Assembly: GCA_018061385.1 (NCBI GenBank)
Contig: JAGOUF010000160.1
Location: 1 to 6,104 of the forward strand
Origin: Chitinophagaceae bacterium
GTDB lineage: Bacteria; Bacteroidota; Bacteroidia; Chitinophagales; Chitinophagaceae
DNA: 6,104 nucleotides
Reading direction: 5' to 3'
Part shown: one piece after another, positions 1 to 6,104 of the stretch
Layout of the letters: every line of letters starts with the position of its first letter
Numbering within the stretch: the first letter of the stretch is position 1
Notes under the pieces: generated by a model
The model's database searches: none
Told to the model about the DNA's origin: nothing
The model's input: only the letters and a program-made list of their open reading frames with translations
Translations under genes and position numbers: made by a program

Positions 1-1216
1 CAATCATTAAACCAAAACTTTCTTCTCCACCAACAATGTAATTTTCTTCACCTTCTTTTTCTCTAATTAAATCAGCAATCCATTTAAAGCCTGTTAAAAC
101 ACTGTAACTATTTACATCGTTTAATTTAGCAACTTCATGTACCATATCTGTAGTTACAATGGTACTTACAATCATATCATTTTCTTTGGCAATGCCTTTT
201 CTTTTTCTTGCTTCAATCATATAAGCAAAAGCTAAAACTGCAGTTTGATTGCCGTTCATTAAAACCCATTCTCCTTTGTGATTTTTTACACCAACACCAA
301 CTCTATCAGCATCAGGATCTGTTCCACACAAAATATCAGCATCTATTGCAATGGCTTTATTTAAGCCCATGCTCATAGCTTCTTTCTCTTCTGGATTGGG
401 GTAAATTACTGTTGAAAAATTTCCATCAGGCGTAGCTTGTTCTTCAACAATTGTTACGTTGGTAAAACCAAAACGTTTTAAAGTTTCAGGTACAATTGTT
501 ATACCAGTTCCATGTATTGATGTGTACACAATTTTTAAATCATGTTCTTTAGCAATGGCTTCAGGATAAATGCTCAATCCTTTAACCATATCCATATAAG
601 CATCGTCCATTTCTTTGCCCAATAAAGTAATATTGGCTTCTCCGCCAACCCATTTTACATCATCAACACTTGCAATGGCATCAACTTCTTTAATTACATT
701 TTTATCGTGTGGAGGAACTAGCTGACTTCCGTCATTCCAATAAGCTTTGTACCCATTGTATTCTTTAGGATTATGGCTTGCAGTACATACTACACCTGCT
801 TTACAGCCAAGATGGCGAATTGCAAAACTTAATTCAGGTGTTGGTCTTAATTCGCTAAATAAAAAAACTTTAATGCCATTGGCAGCAAAAACGTTGGCAG
901 TTGTTTCTGCAAAAAAACGACTGTTATTTCTGCAATCATGTGCAATAGCAACTTTAATTTCTTCATCTCCATATACCTTTTTTAAATAGTTGGCAAATCC
1001 CTGTGTAGCCATACCAACAGTATATTTATTCATTCTATTTGTACCAACTCCCATAATGCCACGTAAGCCACCTGTACCAAATTCTAAATTTCTATAAAAG
1101 CTTTCCAATAATTCGTTTTCATTTTCGGCTTGCATTGTTTTAATTGCAGCTTTCGTTGCATCATCGTAATTGCCGTTTAACCACTGATTTACTTTACTTA
1201 AAATTTCAGCATCCAT
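1..1216 (-). CDS. Alpha-phosphohexomutase (phosphoglucomutase, PgcA/PGM2-like), C-terminus cut by window edge
   Basis: Cytoplasmic enzyme of the alpha-D-phosphohexomutase superfamily, expected to interconvert glucose-1-phosphate and glucose-6-phosphate. The frame is open from ATG at 1216 to the left edge, giving 405 codons; relatives of this type are about 570-580 residues, so roughly the last 170 (end of domain III and domain IV) are missing. Visible motifs in order are the N-terminal FGTGGLRG at residues 46-53 followed by GTNRMN at 58-63, the phosphoserine loop TASHNP with catalytic Ser147, the metal loop GTDPDADR at 298-305 with Asp300, Asp302 and Asp304, and the sugar-binding loop GGEESFG at 396-402. 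All key residues are intact. The GTNRMN and EYNGYK signatures favour the PgcA/PGM2 branch over the short phosphomannomutase/phosphoglucosamine mutase branch; phosphopentomutase or phosphomannomutase activity cannot be excluded. The start fits the usual N-terminal length. Its leader carries the repeat element also found upstream of glgA. Confidence 0.93.
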   Translation of the reverse strand, partial: MDAEILSKVNQWLNGNYDDATKAAIKTMQAENENELLESFYRNLEFGTGGLRGIMGVGTNRMNKYTVGMATQGFANYLKKVYGDEEIKVAIAHDCRNNSRFFAETTANVFAANGIKVFLFSELRPTPELSFAIRHLGCKAGVVCTASHNPKEYNGYKAYWNDGSQLVPPHDKNVIKEVDAIASVDDVKWVGGEANITLLGKEMDDAYMDMVKGLSIYPEAIAKEHDLKIVYTSIHGTGITIVPETLKRFGFTNVTIVEEQATPDGNFSTVIYPNPEEKEAMSMGLNKAIAIDADILCGTDPDADRVGVGVKNHKGEWVLMNGNQTAVLAFAYMIEARKRKGIAKENDMIVSTIVTTDMVHEVAKLNDVNSYSVLTGFKWIADLIREKEGEENYIVGGEESFGLMI

Positions 1217-1256
1217 AGTAATAAATAATTAAGAGTTAAGAATGATTTTTTAAATG

Positions 1257-1285
1257 AACTGAAGAATAAATATTTAGCTTCAGTT
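1257..1285 (-). other. Inverted repeat (possible RNA hairpin) in the phosphohexomutase leader
   Basis: AACTGAAG at 1257-1264 and CTTCAGTT at 1278-1285 are perfect 8-nt reverse complements separated by 13 nt. The spacer itself contains the palindrome TAAATATTTA (1267-1276), so a longer imperfect stem is possible. On the minus strand it starts at the base after the AAGTGTGCGACGC core and ends 40 nt before the ATG at 1216. There is no U-tract directly after it, so it is not a standard terminator. Copy B of the element upstream of glgA lacks this inverted repeat. Confidence 0.45.
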
Positions 1286-1298
1286 GCGTCGCACACTT
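1264..1298 (-). repeat. Copy A of a 35-nt leader element (core AAGTGTGCGACGC), upstream of the phosphohexomutase
   Basis: Read on the minus strand, the 13-nt core AAGTGTGCGACGC (1286-1298) is identical to the core of copy B upstream of glgA. After a variable five bases come AAG-pyrimidine-TAAATA and, two substitutions later, ATTC; 27 of 35 positions agree with copy B without a gap. The core is GC-rich in an AT-rich spacer and contains the odd palindrome TGCG-A-CGCA. It points towards the phosphohexomutase start, with 69 nt between core and ATG. Function is unknown: a regulatory leader or operator, or one copy of a dispersed repeat. Confidence 0.75.
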
Positions 1299-1479
1299 GT
1301 ACTTTTTGTTCATTGCTGAACATTTTTTGAACCACAGAATTAAAAGTTTTAGTGTTGCACTGTGTATTATTGTTCAATGTAAACTTAATAGCTCTATTTT
1401 TCTGTTATTCGAAACGCAATTTTAAGCATAAATAATCATTAAATATATAACCCAAACATCTTTAAATTAAATCAATTCG

Positions 1480-1487
1480 TAAGTTTG
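1480..1487 (+). promoter_or_regulatory. Candidate Bacteroidota -7 box TAAGTTTG
   Basis: This is an exact match to the Bacteroidota -7 consensus TAnnTTTG, the only one seen in the intergenic regions in the sense orientation. It lies only 4 nt before the ATG at 1492, and no TTG or TTTG was found at the expected distance upstream. If it is real, transcription would start at or within the start codon, giving a leaderless or nearly leaderless message. In such AT-rich DNA chance occurrence is quite possible. Confidence 0.3.
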
Positions 1488-1491
1488 ATTT

Positions 1492-2658
1492 ATGAAGGGG
1501 AGAAAATATGGTTTAAGGCTAAAAGTTAAAGGTTTAAGGATTGTTATTGCATGCTTAATAATTGTTTTTAATTCATTCATAGTTCAGGCACAAAATGATT
1601 CAATCTCAAAAAAAATTACTCAACCAAATAAAGCTTTTGTTTACGATGTAAGGCAAATTAATGCTGCTGAATTAAAAAGCATACAAGTTGCCAACTTATC
1701 AGAACTTTTAGCTGGAAGAGTTTACAGTAAAAATATTCATACTTACAATCCAAATACTTTTGCCAACGATACTGCTGTACAACCACTAAAAACTTCTGGT
1801 ACATCTATTTCAATTCAAAATAAGAAGCGAATTAAATTAATTACTATTGGCAATATTGTTGGTTATGGAATTGCAACTTATGGTTTTTATACAGCTTGGT
1901 ATAAAGATTATCCAAAATCCAAATTTCATTTTTTTAACGACAATGCCGAGTGGTTGCAAGTAGATAAAATTGGCCACATGTATGGTGCATACATTGAAAG
2001 TAAAGGCAGCATGGAAATGTGGCGATGGGCTGGTTTGCCCAGAAAGCAAAGAATTTGGGTAGGTGGATTAAGTGGTGTTGCTTACCAAACAATGATAGAA
2101 ACTTTAGATGGTTTTAGCCAAGATTGGGGCTGGAGTTGGGGCGATTTTACTGCCAATGTATTGGGCAGTGGATTATTGATTAGTCAAGAATTATTGTGGG
2201 ATGAACAAAGAGTTGATTTGAAGTTTTCTTTTCATAAAAAAACATACGATGAACCAGTTTTGAAAGAAAGAACAGATAGCATTTTTGGCAAAAATTTATT
2301 GAGCAGAATGTTGAAAGATTACAATGGACAAACCTATTGGTTGAGTGCTAATTTGAAATCTTTTTTTCCTAAAAGTAATTTGCCAGCCTGGTTAAATGTT
2401 GCAGTTGGTTATGGTGCAGAAGGTTTGTTAGATGCTGATGAAAACATATGGATTAATAGAAATGGAGTGAAAATTGATAGAACCGATATTCCACGTTATA
2501 GACAATGGTTTATTGCACCGGATATTAATTTAACCAAAATAAAAACGAAGAGTAAATTTTTAAAAGTAGCTTTATTTTTCTTCAACTCATTCAAGTTTCC
2601 ATTACCTAGTATTGGTTTTAGCAAAAAAGGTGTTGAATGGAATTGGCTACATTTTTAA
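1492..2658 (+). CDS. Secreted DUF2279 (YfiM-like) family protein
   Basis: A 388-residue predicted envelope protein whose molecular function is unknown. A basic n-region (residues 1-16) and hydrophobic core (17-30) end at VQAQ, so a type I signal peptide cut near residue 34 is likely; there is no clear lipobox. Residues 35-110 are a linker of uncertain nature. A hydrophobic stretch lies at about 115-136. The DUF2279 signature follows: DKIGH (158-162) and the segment from about 202 to 236 with GFSQDWGWSWGD, Ala-Asn and SQELLWDEQR. The last hundred residues alternate polar and aromatic residues and end in Phe, as in outer-membrane-associated strands. The protein is longer than a minimal DUF2279 domain, as is usual for Bacteroidota relatives by my recollection. 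No other in-frame ATG occurs before residue 163, so the ATG at 1492 is the only reasonable start. The n-region is encoded by two GGTTTAAGG copies 21 nt apart. The GNAT gene follows after 82 nt. Confidence 0.8.
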   Translation: MKGRKYGLRLKVKGLRIVIACLIIVFNSFIVQAQNDSISKKITQPNKAFVYDVRQINAAELKSIQVANLSELLAGRVYSKNIHTYNPNTFANDTAVQPLKTSGTSISIQNKKRIKLITIGNIVGYGIATYGFYTAWYKDYPKSKFHFFNDNAEWLQVDKIGHMYGAYIESKGSMEMWRWAGLPRKQRIWVGGLSGVAYQTMIETLDGFSQDWGWSWGDFTANVLGSGLLISQELLWDEQRVDLKFSFHKKTYDEPVLKERTDSIFGKNLLSRMLKDYNGQTYWLSANLKSFFPKSNLPAWLNVAVGYGAEGLLDADENIWINRNGVKIDRTDIPRYRQWFIAPDINLTKIKTKSKFLKVALFFFNSFKFPLPSIGFSKKGVEWNWLHF

Positions 2659-2665
2659 ATAAATA

Positions 2666-2697
2666 TTGGTTTTATTATTTTGGTTTCGTAATTTTTG
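2666..2697 (+). promoter_or_regulatory. Weak candidate promoter for the acetyltransferase gene
   Basis: TTG at 2666-2668 is followed after 20 nt by TAATTTTTG at 2689-2697, which resembles the Bacteroidota TTG / TAnnTTTG arrangement with one extra base inside the -7 box. It would start transcription about 35-45 nt before the ATG at 2747. The match is imperfect and the spacer is AT-rich, so read-through from the DUF2279 gene is an equal possibility. Confidence 0.2.
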
Positions 2698-2746
2698 TAT
2701 TGGCTGAAATGCTTATAAATACTGAATTGTTTTAAAAAAATTGAGT

Positions 2747-3289
2747 ATGATTTCTATAATTAGGGCAACTGAAAATGAGGTTAATTCAATTGTAAATATT
2801 GGTAAAATATCTGTAGAAGAAGCTCATAGAGATAGTTCTCCAAAAGAAGCATTGAACCAGTATCTTGAAAAAAATTACTCTGTTGCTGCAATTCAAGAAG
2901 AGCTTAGCAATACTCAAAACATTTATCACATTATTAATTACAATGGTAATGCTGTAGGATTCTCGAAAATTATTTTGAATGAAGAGCATCCAAATATTCA
3001 TCAAAAAAACACAACGAAATTAGATCGTATTTATTTATTGAAAGAGTTTTTCAACCTTAAACTCGGACTTGCACTTTTAAAATATAACATAGAATTTTGT
3101 AAAGACCAACATCAATCAGGAATATGGTTGTTTACTTGGATTGGCAACAAAAGAGCCGTTAATTTTTATTTGAAAGCAGGGTTTACAATTATTGGTAGCC
3201 ACAGATTTAATGTTACCGAAACACATTCTAACGAAAACCATCACATGCTACTAAACTTTTATGAGAATAAAATCAATGATTTTTTTTAG
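2747..3289 (+). CDS. GNAT-family N-acetyltransferase
   Basis: A 180-residue cytoplasmic protein of the GNAT fold, expected to transfer an acetyl group from acetyl-CoA to an amine; the substrate is not known. The N-terminus ISIIRATENEV is the typical first strand and helix. The central strand YHIINYNGNAVGFSKI (about 60-75) is followed by KLDRIYLL at 91-98 and the acetyl-CoA loop region around Gly107 (LKLGLA); the usual Arg/Gln three residues before the loop glycine is absent. The C-terminal GNAT signature NKRAVNFYLKAGF spans 134-146 and includes Tyr141. Length and motif spacing are normal. I chose the ATG at 2747; a TTG two codons earlier (2741) is in frame but less likely. It converges on the small membrane protein gene, with 32 nt between the stop codons. 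An imperfect AT-only hairpin (AAAATC-AAT-GATTTT) overlaps its last codons and may help termination. Confidence 0.85.
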   Translation: MISIIRATENEVNSIVNIGKISVEEAHRDSSPKEALNQYLEKNYSVAAIQEELSNTQNIYHIINYNGNAVGFSKIILNEEHPNIHQKNTTKLDRIYLLKEFFNLKLGLALLKYNIEFCKDQHQSGIWLFTWIGNKRAVNFYLKAGFTIIGSHRFNVTETHSNENHHMLLNFYENKINDFF

Positions 3290-3321
3290 CTCTAAAAATT
3301 TATACTCTAGCAACAAATAAT

Positions 3322-3627
3322 TTATACAAACCAGTATTTTAATACTAAAACAGCCAATCCATAAAAGCAAGTAGAAACAAAAACACCTTTTGCAGTTTTA
3401 TCTATATGGTTGTTTATTAAAATAGTAAATACAACTGCATTGGCCAACAACGAGAAGCTTACCATGCTGGTAATTAGCTTTTGTTCAATACCTAAATATT
3501 GAATAAATTCTATAGGAGATAACAAGCTAAATTTGTAATAATAAAATCCAATCATGCCAATTAAAGGACATAGAAAACCTACTACAATACCCAATGTTAA
3601 ATTATCTTTCTTAAAATTTTTAAACAT
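3322..3627 (-). CDS. Small three-helix membrane protein downstream of surE
   Basis: A 101-residue protein of unknown function. It has a short basic N-terminus (MFKNFKKDN) and three hydrophobic segments at about 11-32, 50-72 and 81-99, with a KTAKG loop (77-81) between the second and third, so it is probably an inner-membrane protein with no large soluble domain. The ATG at 3627 gives a positive N-terminus directly before the first helix, which supports this start. It begins 47 nt after the surE stop on the same strand and is probably co-transcribed with it. I recall similar small membrane proteins next to surE and the lipid A gene lpxB in other Bacteroidota, but lpxB is not here: the convergent acetyltransferase follows instead. 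No catalytic motif is visible. Confidence 0.75.
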   Translation of the reverse strand: MFKNFKKDNLTLGIVVGFLCPLIGMIGFYYYKFSLLSPIEFIQYLGIEQKLITSMVSFSLLANAVVFTILINNHIDKTAKGVFVSTCFYGLAVLVLKYWFV

Positions 3628-3674
3628 AACTTTACAACTATTTTTGAAATAAGTATTTAGAAAAAAAATTTATT

Positions 3675-4460
3675 TTAATCAAAATTCCAAGTGGCTAATT
3701 TTTCTTTTACATCATAATCTGTCAAATCAAATTGTACAGGAACAACACTTATATAATTGTGTTTTAATGCATAAACATCCGTGTCTTTTCCTTTATCAAA
3801 ATTAATAAATTCGCCAGTAAGCCAGTAATACTGTTTGCCATGCGGATCTTTACGAACTACAAATTCTTCTTGATACTTAGCTTTTGCTTGACGACAGATT
3901 TTAATTCCTTTTATCAATGCTTCAGGCACAGCAGGGATATTTACATTTAATAAAATGTGTTTGGTGTGTTTTCTGCCAAGCATTTGTAAGGTGATTTTAC
4001 GTACATATACTTTAGTAGCACTAAAATCGGCTTCCATGCTATAATCCAATAAGCTAAAACCTATGCTAGGTATACCTTCTATTGAAGCTTCCATTGCTGC
4101 ACTCATTGTGCCACTATACAATACATTAATGCTGTGATTGGCACCATGATTTACACCACTTAAACAAATATCTGGTTTGCGATGCAGTATTTTATCTACA
4201 GCAAGTTTTACACAATCTACAGGAGTGCCATTACAGGTATAAGCTTCTACACCATCTAAATAAGGAATTCTCTGTAAACGCAAAGGGCTGCCAATTGTTA
4301 TTGCATGTCCCATTCCACTTTGAGGTTTATCAGGAGCAACAACAACTACTCGTCCTAAATCTAATACAGCTTCTGTAAGAGCTTTTATACCAGGAGCAAA
4401 AATGCTATCATCGTTGGTAATTAATATAATCGGTTGTTCTTTTTGTTTTGTTTTTGCCAT
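3675..4460 (-). CDS. surE: 5'/3'-nucleotidase SurE
   Basis: A 261-residue cytoplasmic, metal-dependent phosphatase of the SurE family, which removes phosphate from nucleoside monophosphates and is linked to stationary-phase survival in other bacteria. The family metal site is complete: ITNDD with Asp17 and Asp18, the QSGMGH loop with Ser48, and SGVNHG with Asn104. Further family signatures are APGI (22-25), CNGTPVDCVKLA (76-87) and the YSGTMSAAMEASIEG helix (115-129). The length is normal for the family. The short charged N-terminus (MAKTKQKEQ) precedes the first strand, so the ATG at 4460 is a sensible start. It is divergent from glgA across a 404-nt spacer and is followed on the same strand by a small membrane protein gene. 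No exact TAnnTTTG box was found upstream on its strand. Confidence 0.95.
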   Translation of the reverse strand: MAKTKQKEQPIILITNDDSIFAPGIKALTEAVLDLGRVVVVAPDKPQSGMGHAITIGSPLRLQRIPYLDGVEAYTCNGTPVDCVKLAVDKILHRKPDICLSGVNHGANHSINVLYSGTMSAAMEASIEGIPSIGFSLLDYSMEADFSATKVYVRKITLQMLGRKHTKHILLNVNIPAVPEALIKGIKICRQAKAKYQEEFVVRKDPHGKQYYWLTGEFINFDKGKDTDVYALKHNYISVVPVQFDLTDYDVKEKLATWNFD

Positions 4461-4864
4461 GGTTGCAAGATAAGTAAGTACGTGTTTTATTTTTTGCTTT
4501 TAACCAAAAGTTTTCTTTTTTATTTTTAAGAAGTGGTTTTAAAATTATTTACTGCTTTGTAGTATTCATTTTCTCATAATAAAAAAAGAAAAGTTGAAGT
4601 AGAAAAGTGTGCTATAAAATTTTTAAACAAGACAGTAATTCATTTATTAAATTCTAGAATTGTTTTTAAACGGCTTTGGTATAAACATTCTTAAAGTGAT
4701 TATGCACAGAAAATATTTAATACAATTAAAAGTAAAATTTTTAACTGCTTACTAATTTCATATTTTTACAAGTAGCTAGATGATTGAAAATATGAACCTT
4801 GAAGTGTGCGACGCCGAGAAAGTTAAATAGTAATTCATTTGCTGGTAACATAAAAAATAATGTA
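4461..4864. other. Divergent intergenic region between surE and glgA
   Basis: This 404-nt, very AT-rich spacer holds no convincing protein or structured RNA gene. The right part carries copy B of the 35-nt element at 4802-4836, pointing to glgA. An 8-nt fragment of its core, AAGTGTGC, occurs at 4605-4612 without the rest. I found no exact TAnnTTTG box for either gene; TACTGCTTTG and a TATAAA preceded by TTGTTT are present but have poor spacing. The length suggests room for regulation of both genes. Confidence 0.55.
4802..4836 (+). repeat. Copy B of the 35-nt leader element (core AAGTGTGCGACGC), upstream of glgA
   Basis: The core at 4802-4814 is identical to copy A on the minus strand at 1286-1298, and the following AAG-pyrimidine-TAAATA and ATTC blocks keep the same spacing. 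The core ends 50 nt before the glgA ATG and lies in the sense orientation, as copy A does for the phosphohexomutase. Both copies are preceded within 4-9 nt by ATGAAC. There is no hairpin directly behind this copy, so any shared function must lie in the 35-nt sequence itself. Confidence 0.75.
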
Positions 4865-6104
4865 ATGGAAATAATACATGTAAGTGCCGAATGTTATCCT
4901 GTAGCAAAAGCTGGAGGCTTGGGCGATGTAGTTGGTGCTTTGCCAAAATATCAATGCAAAGAAGGGCATTTTGCCAAAGTGGTAATGCCCATGTACGAAA
5001 CAAAATTTTTACAGACTAATGAATTTGTTGACGATTATAAAGGCACTATTTATTTAGGAAATTTTGAATTGCCGTATACCATTATTAAAGAGAAAAATAA
5101 CAAACTTGGTTTTGATTTATACTTGGTAGATATAAAAGGATTATTGGATAGAACGGGTATTTATAGTTACGATGACGATACTGAACGTTTTATGGCTTTT
5201 CAAATTGCAGTGATGGATTGGTTAAGTAAATGGGAACATTTACCAGATGTAGTGCATTGCCACGATCATCATACGGCATTGATTCCTTTTATGATGCAAC
5301 ATTGTTTTGCATACAAAGAAAAATTGGCCAATGTGCCAAGCATTGTTACCATACACAATGCACAATATCAAGGGTGGATGAATTGGAATAAGAATCATTA
5401 TATACCTGCTTATGATAGTTGGAAAGGTGGTTTGTTAGAATGGGGTGGTACAATAAATCCTTTGGCAAGTGGTGTTAAATGTGCTTGGAAAGTAACTACT
5501 GTAAGTTGGAGTTATTTAGAGGAATTGAGGTACAATAGCAACGGATTAGAAAATTTATTTGAATACGAAAAAGGAAAGTGTACGGGCATTTTAAATGGAA
5601 TTGATAATGAAGTTTGGAATCCGAAAGATGATGCTTTTCTTGCAAATCATTTTACTGCAAGAACAGTAACCAGTGGTAAACAAAAAAATAAAGTAGAACT
5701 ATGTGAGCAGTTTGGTTTAGATGCAACCAAACCGTTGATTGTATTTATTGGACGTTTAGTTGGAGAAAAAGCAGCTGACATTTTATCTGAAGCTATTATG
5801 AGTTGCATGTATGCTTTACATGGACAAATGAACTTTTTAATTTTAGGTAGTGGCGACCCACAAGTTGAATTTCAATTAAAAGCATTGAACAATTATTTTG
5901 CTGGTTACTACCATGCTGTTATTGGTTATAACGAAGCGTTGAGCCATAAAATGTATGCGGGTGCCGATTTTTTATTGATGCCAAGTAGGGTAGAACCTTG
6001 TGGATTAAATCAGTTATATGCATTGCGTTATGGAACAATACCAATGGTTCGTAGTACTGGTGGTTTACAAGATACTGTAAAAGATATGGGAGAATGGGAA
6101 GGCT
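4865..6104 (+). CDS. glgA: Glycogen/starch synthase (GT5), C-terminus cut by window edge
   Basis: Cytoplasmic GT-B fold glucosyltransferase of family GT5, which adds glucose from a nucleotide sugar (ADP-glucose in the characterised bacterial enzymes) to the non-reducing end of an alpha-1,4-glucan. The frame is open from ATG at 4865 to the right edge, giving 413 codons; E. coli GlgA is 477 residues, so only the C-terminal end is missing. The N-terminal donor loop KAGGLGDVVGALP starts at Lys15, the position known in E. coli. HCHDHHTA places His133 and Asp134 in the first domain. FIGRLVGEK (Arg297, Lys302) corresponds to the donor-phosphate Arg/Lys pair. PSRVEPCGLNQLYALRYG starts at residue 373 and puts catalytic Glu377 at the E. 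coli position, followed by STGGLQDTV from 397. All key residues are intact. An in-frame TTG at 4799 could extend it by 22 codons, but family alignment makes the ATG far more likely. The leader contains copy B of the repeat. Confidence 0.95.
   Translation, partial: MEIIHVSAECYPVAKAGGLGDVVGALPKYQCKEGHFAKVVMPMYETKFLQTNEFVDDYKGTIYLGNFELPYTIIKEKNNKLGFDLYLVDIKGLLDRTGIYSYDDDTERFMAFQIAVMDWLSKWEHLPDVVHCHDHHTALIPFMMQHCFAYKEKLANVPSIVTIHNAQYQGWMNWNKNHYIPAYDSWKGGLLEWGGTINPLASGVKCAWKVTTVSWSYLEELRYNSNGLENLFEYEKGKCTGILNGIDNEVWNPKDDAFLANHFTARTVTSGKQKNKVELCEQFGLDATKPLIVFIGRLVGEKAADILSEAIMSCMYALHGQMNFLILGSGDPQVEFQLKALNNYFAGYYHAVIGYNEALSHKMYAGADFLLMPSRVEPCGLNQLYALRYGTIPMVRSTGGLQDTVKDMGEWEG

Larger units (their letters stand above)
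1217..1491. other. Divergent intergenic region between phosphohexomutase and DUF2279 gene
   Basis: This 275-nt AT-rich spacer must hold the promoters of both divergent genes. On the minus strand it contains the 35-nt repeat element (1264-1298) and an overlapping inverted repeat (1257-1285), both in the presumed leader of the phosphohexomutase gene. A minus-strand TAAGTTTA at 1380-1387 matches seven of eight positions of a TAnnTTTG box, counting the two free positions, but has no good -33 partner. On the plus strand an exact TAAGTTTG lies at the right edge. No protein gene longer than 25 codons is supported here. Confidence 0.6.

Noticed and set aside
747..989. 80-codon open frame on the plus strand
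   Set aside because: It lies wholly antisense to the phosphohexomutase, across the catalytic serine loop, and shows no family features.
1837..2049. 70-codon minus-strand frame inside the DUF2279 gene
   Set aside because: Antisense shadow of the best conserved part of DUF2279; no recognisable protein features.
2786..3004. 72-codon minus-strand frame inside the acetyltransferase gene
   Set aside because: Antisense shadow of a well supported GNAT gene.
3269..3287. Terminator-like AAAATC-AAT-GATTTT followed by T residues at the end of the acetyltransferase gene
   Set aside because: The stem is only 6 bp, almost all A-T, and lies inside the coding sequence; too weak to annotate as a terminator.
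4605..4612. Possible third copy of the element (AAGTGTGC) upstream of surE and glgA
   Set aside because: Only 8 of the 13 core bases match, and neither the GACGC half nor the AAG-Y-TAAATA block follows.
4669..4686. Sigma70-like TTGTTT and TATAAA pair upstream of glgA
   Set aside because: The spacer is only about 14 nt, and this -35/-10 type is not the main promoter form in Bacteroidota.
4776..5003. 75-codon minus-strand frame overlapping the start of glgA
   Set aside because: Antisense to the conserved donor loop of glgA and to the repeat element; composition is that of a shadow frame.

Overview
The window looks like core chromosome of an AT-rich member of the Bacteroidota, most likely a Chitinophagaceae-type organism. 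The evidence is low GC with A/T-rich third positions, starts without strong Shine-Dalgarno sequences, one exact TAnnTTTG (Bacteroidota -7) box, and protein families in their Bacteroidota form, especially the DUF2279 protein and the GNAT protein. The lineage is inferred from protein style, not from a marker gene.

Layout from left to right: (1) the 5' two-thirds of an alpha-phosphohexomutase (phosphoglucomutase type) on the minus strand, cut by the left edge; (2) a 275-nt divergent intergenic region; (3) a secreted DUF2279 (YfiM-like) protein on the plus strand; (4) a GNAT acetyltransferase on the plus strand; (5) facing it, a minus-strand pair of surE and a small three-helix membrane protein; (6) a 404-nt divergent intergenic region; (7) glycogen synthase glgA on the plus strand, cut by the right edge. 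No tRNA, rRNA, CRISPR array, insertion sequence or phage gene was seen.

The two truncated end genes belong to one pathway. Phosphoglucomutase interconverts glucose-6-phosphate and glucose-1-phosphate, and glycogen synthase uses the nucleotide sugar made from glucose-1-phosphate. They lie about 3.6 kb apart and point outward. The genes between them (surE, envelope-type proteins, an acetyltransferase) have no evident part in glycogen metabolism.

The most notable non-coding signal is a 35-nt element found upstream of both end genes. It has an identical 13-nt GC-rich core, AAGTGTGCGACGC, and 27 of 35 positions match without gaps. Each copy is oriented towards the downstream gene, with the core ending 69 and 50 nt before the start codon. 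It may be a shared leader or operator element of the carbon-storage genes, or a dispersed genomic repeat; the window alone cannot decide. Otherwise the region looks like ordinary housekeeping chromosome, and I see no clear novel multi-gene system.
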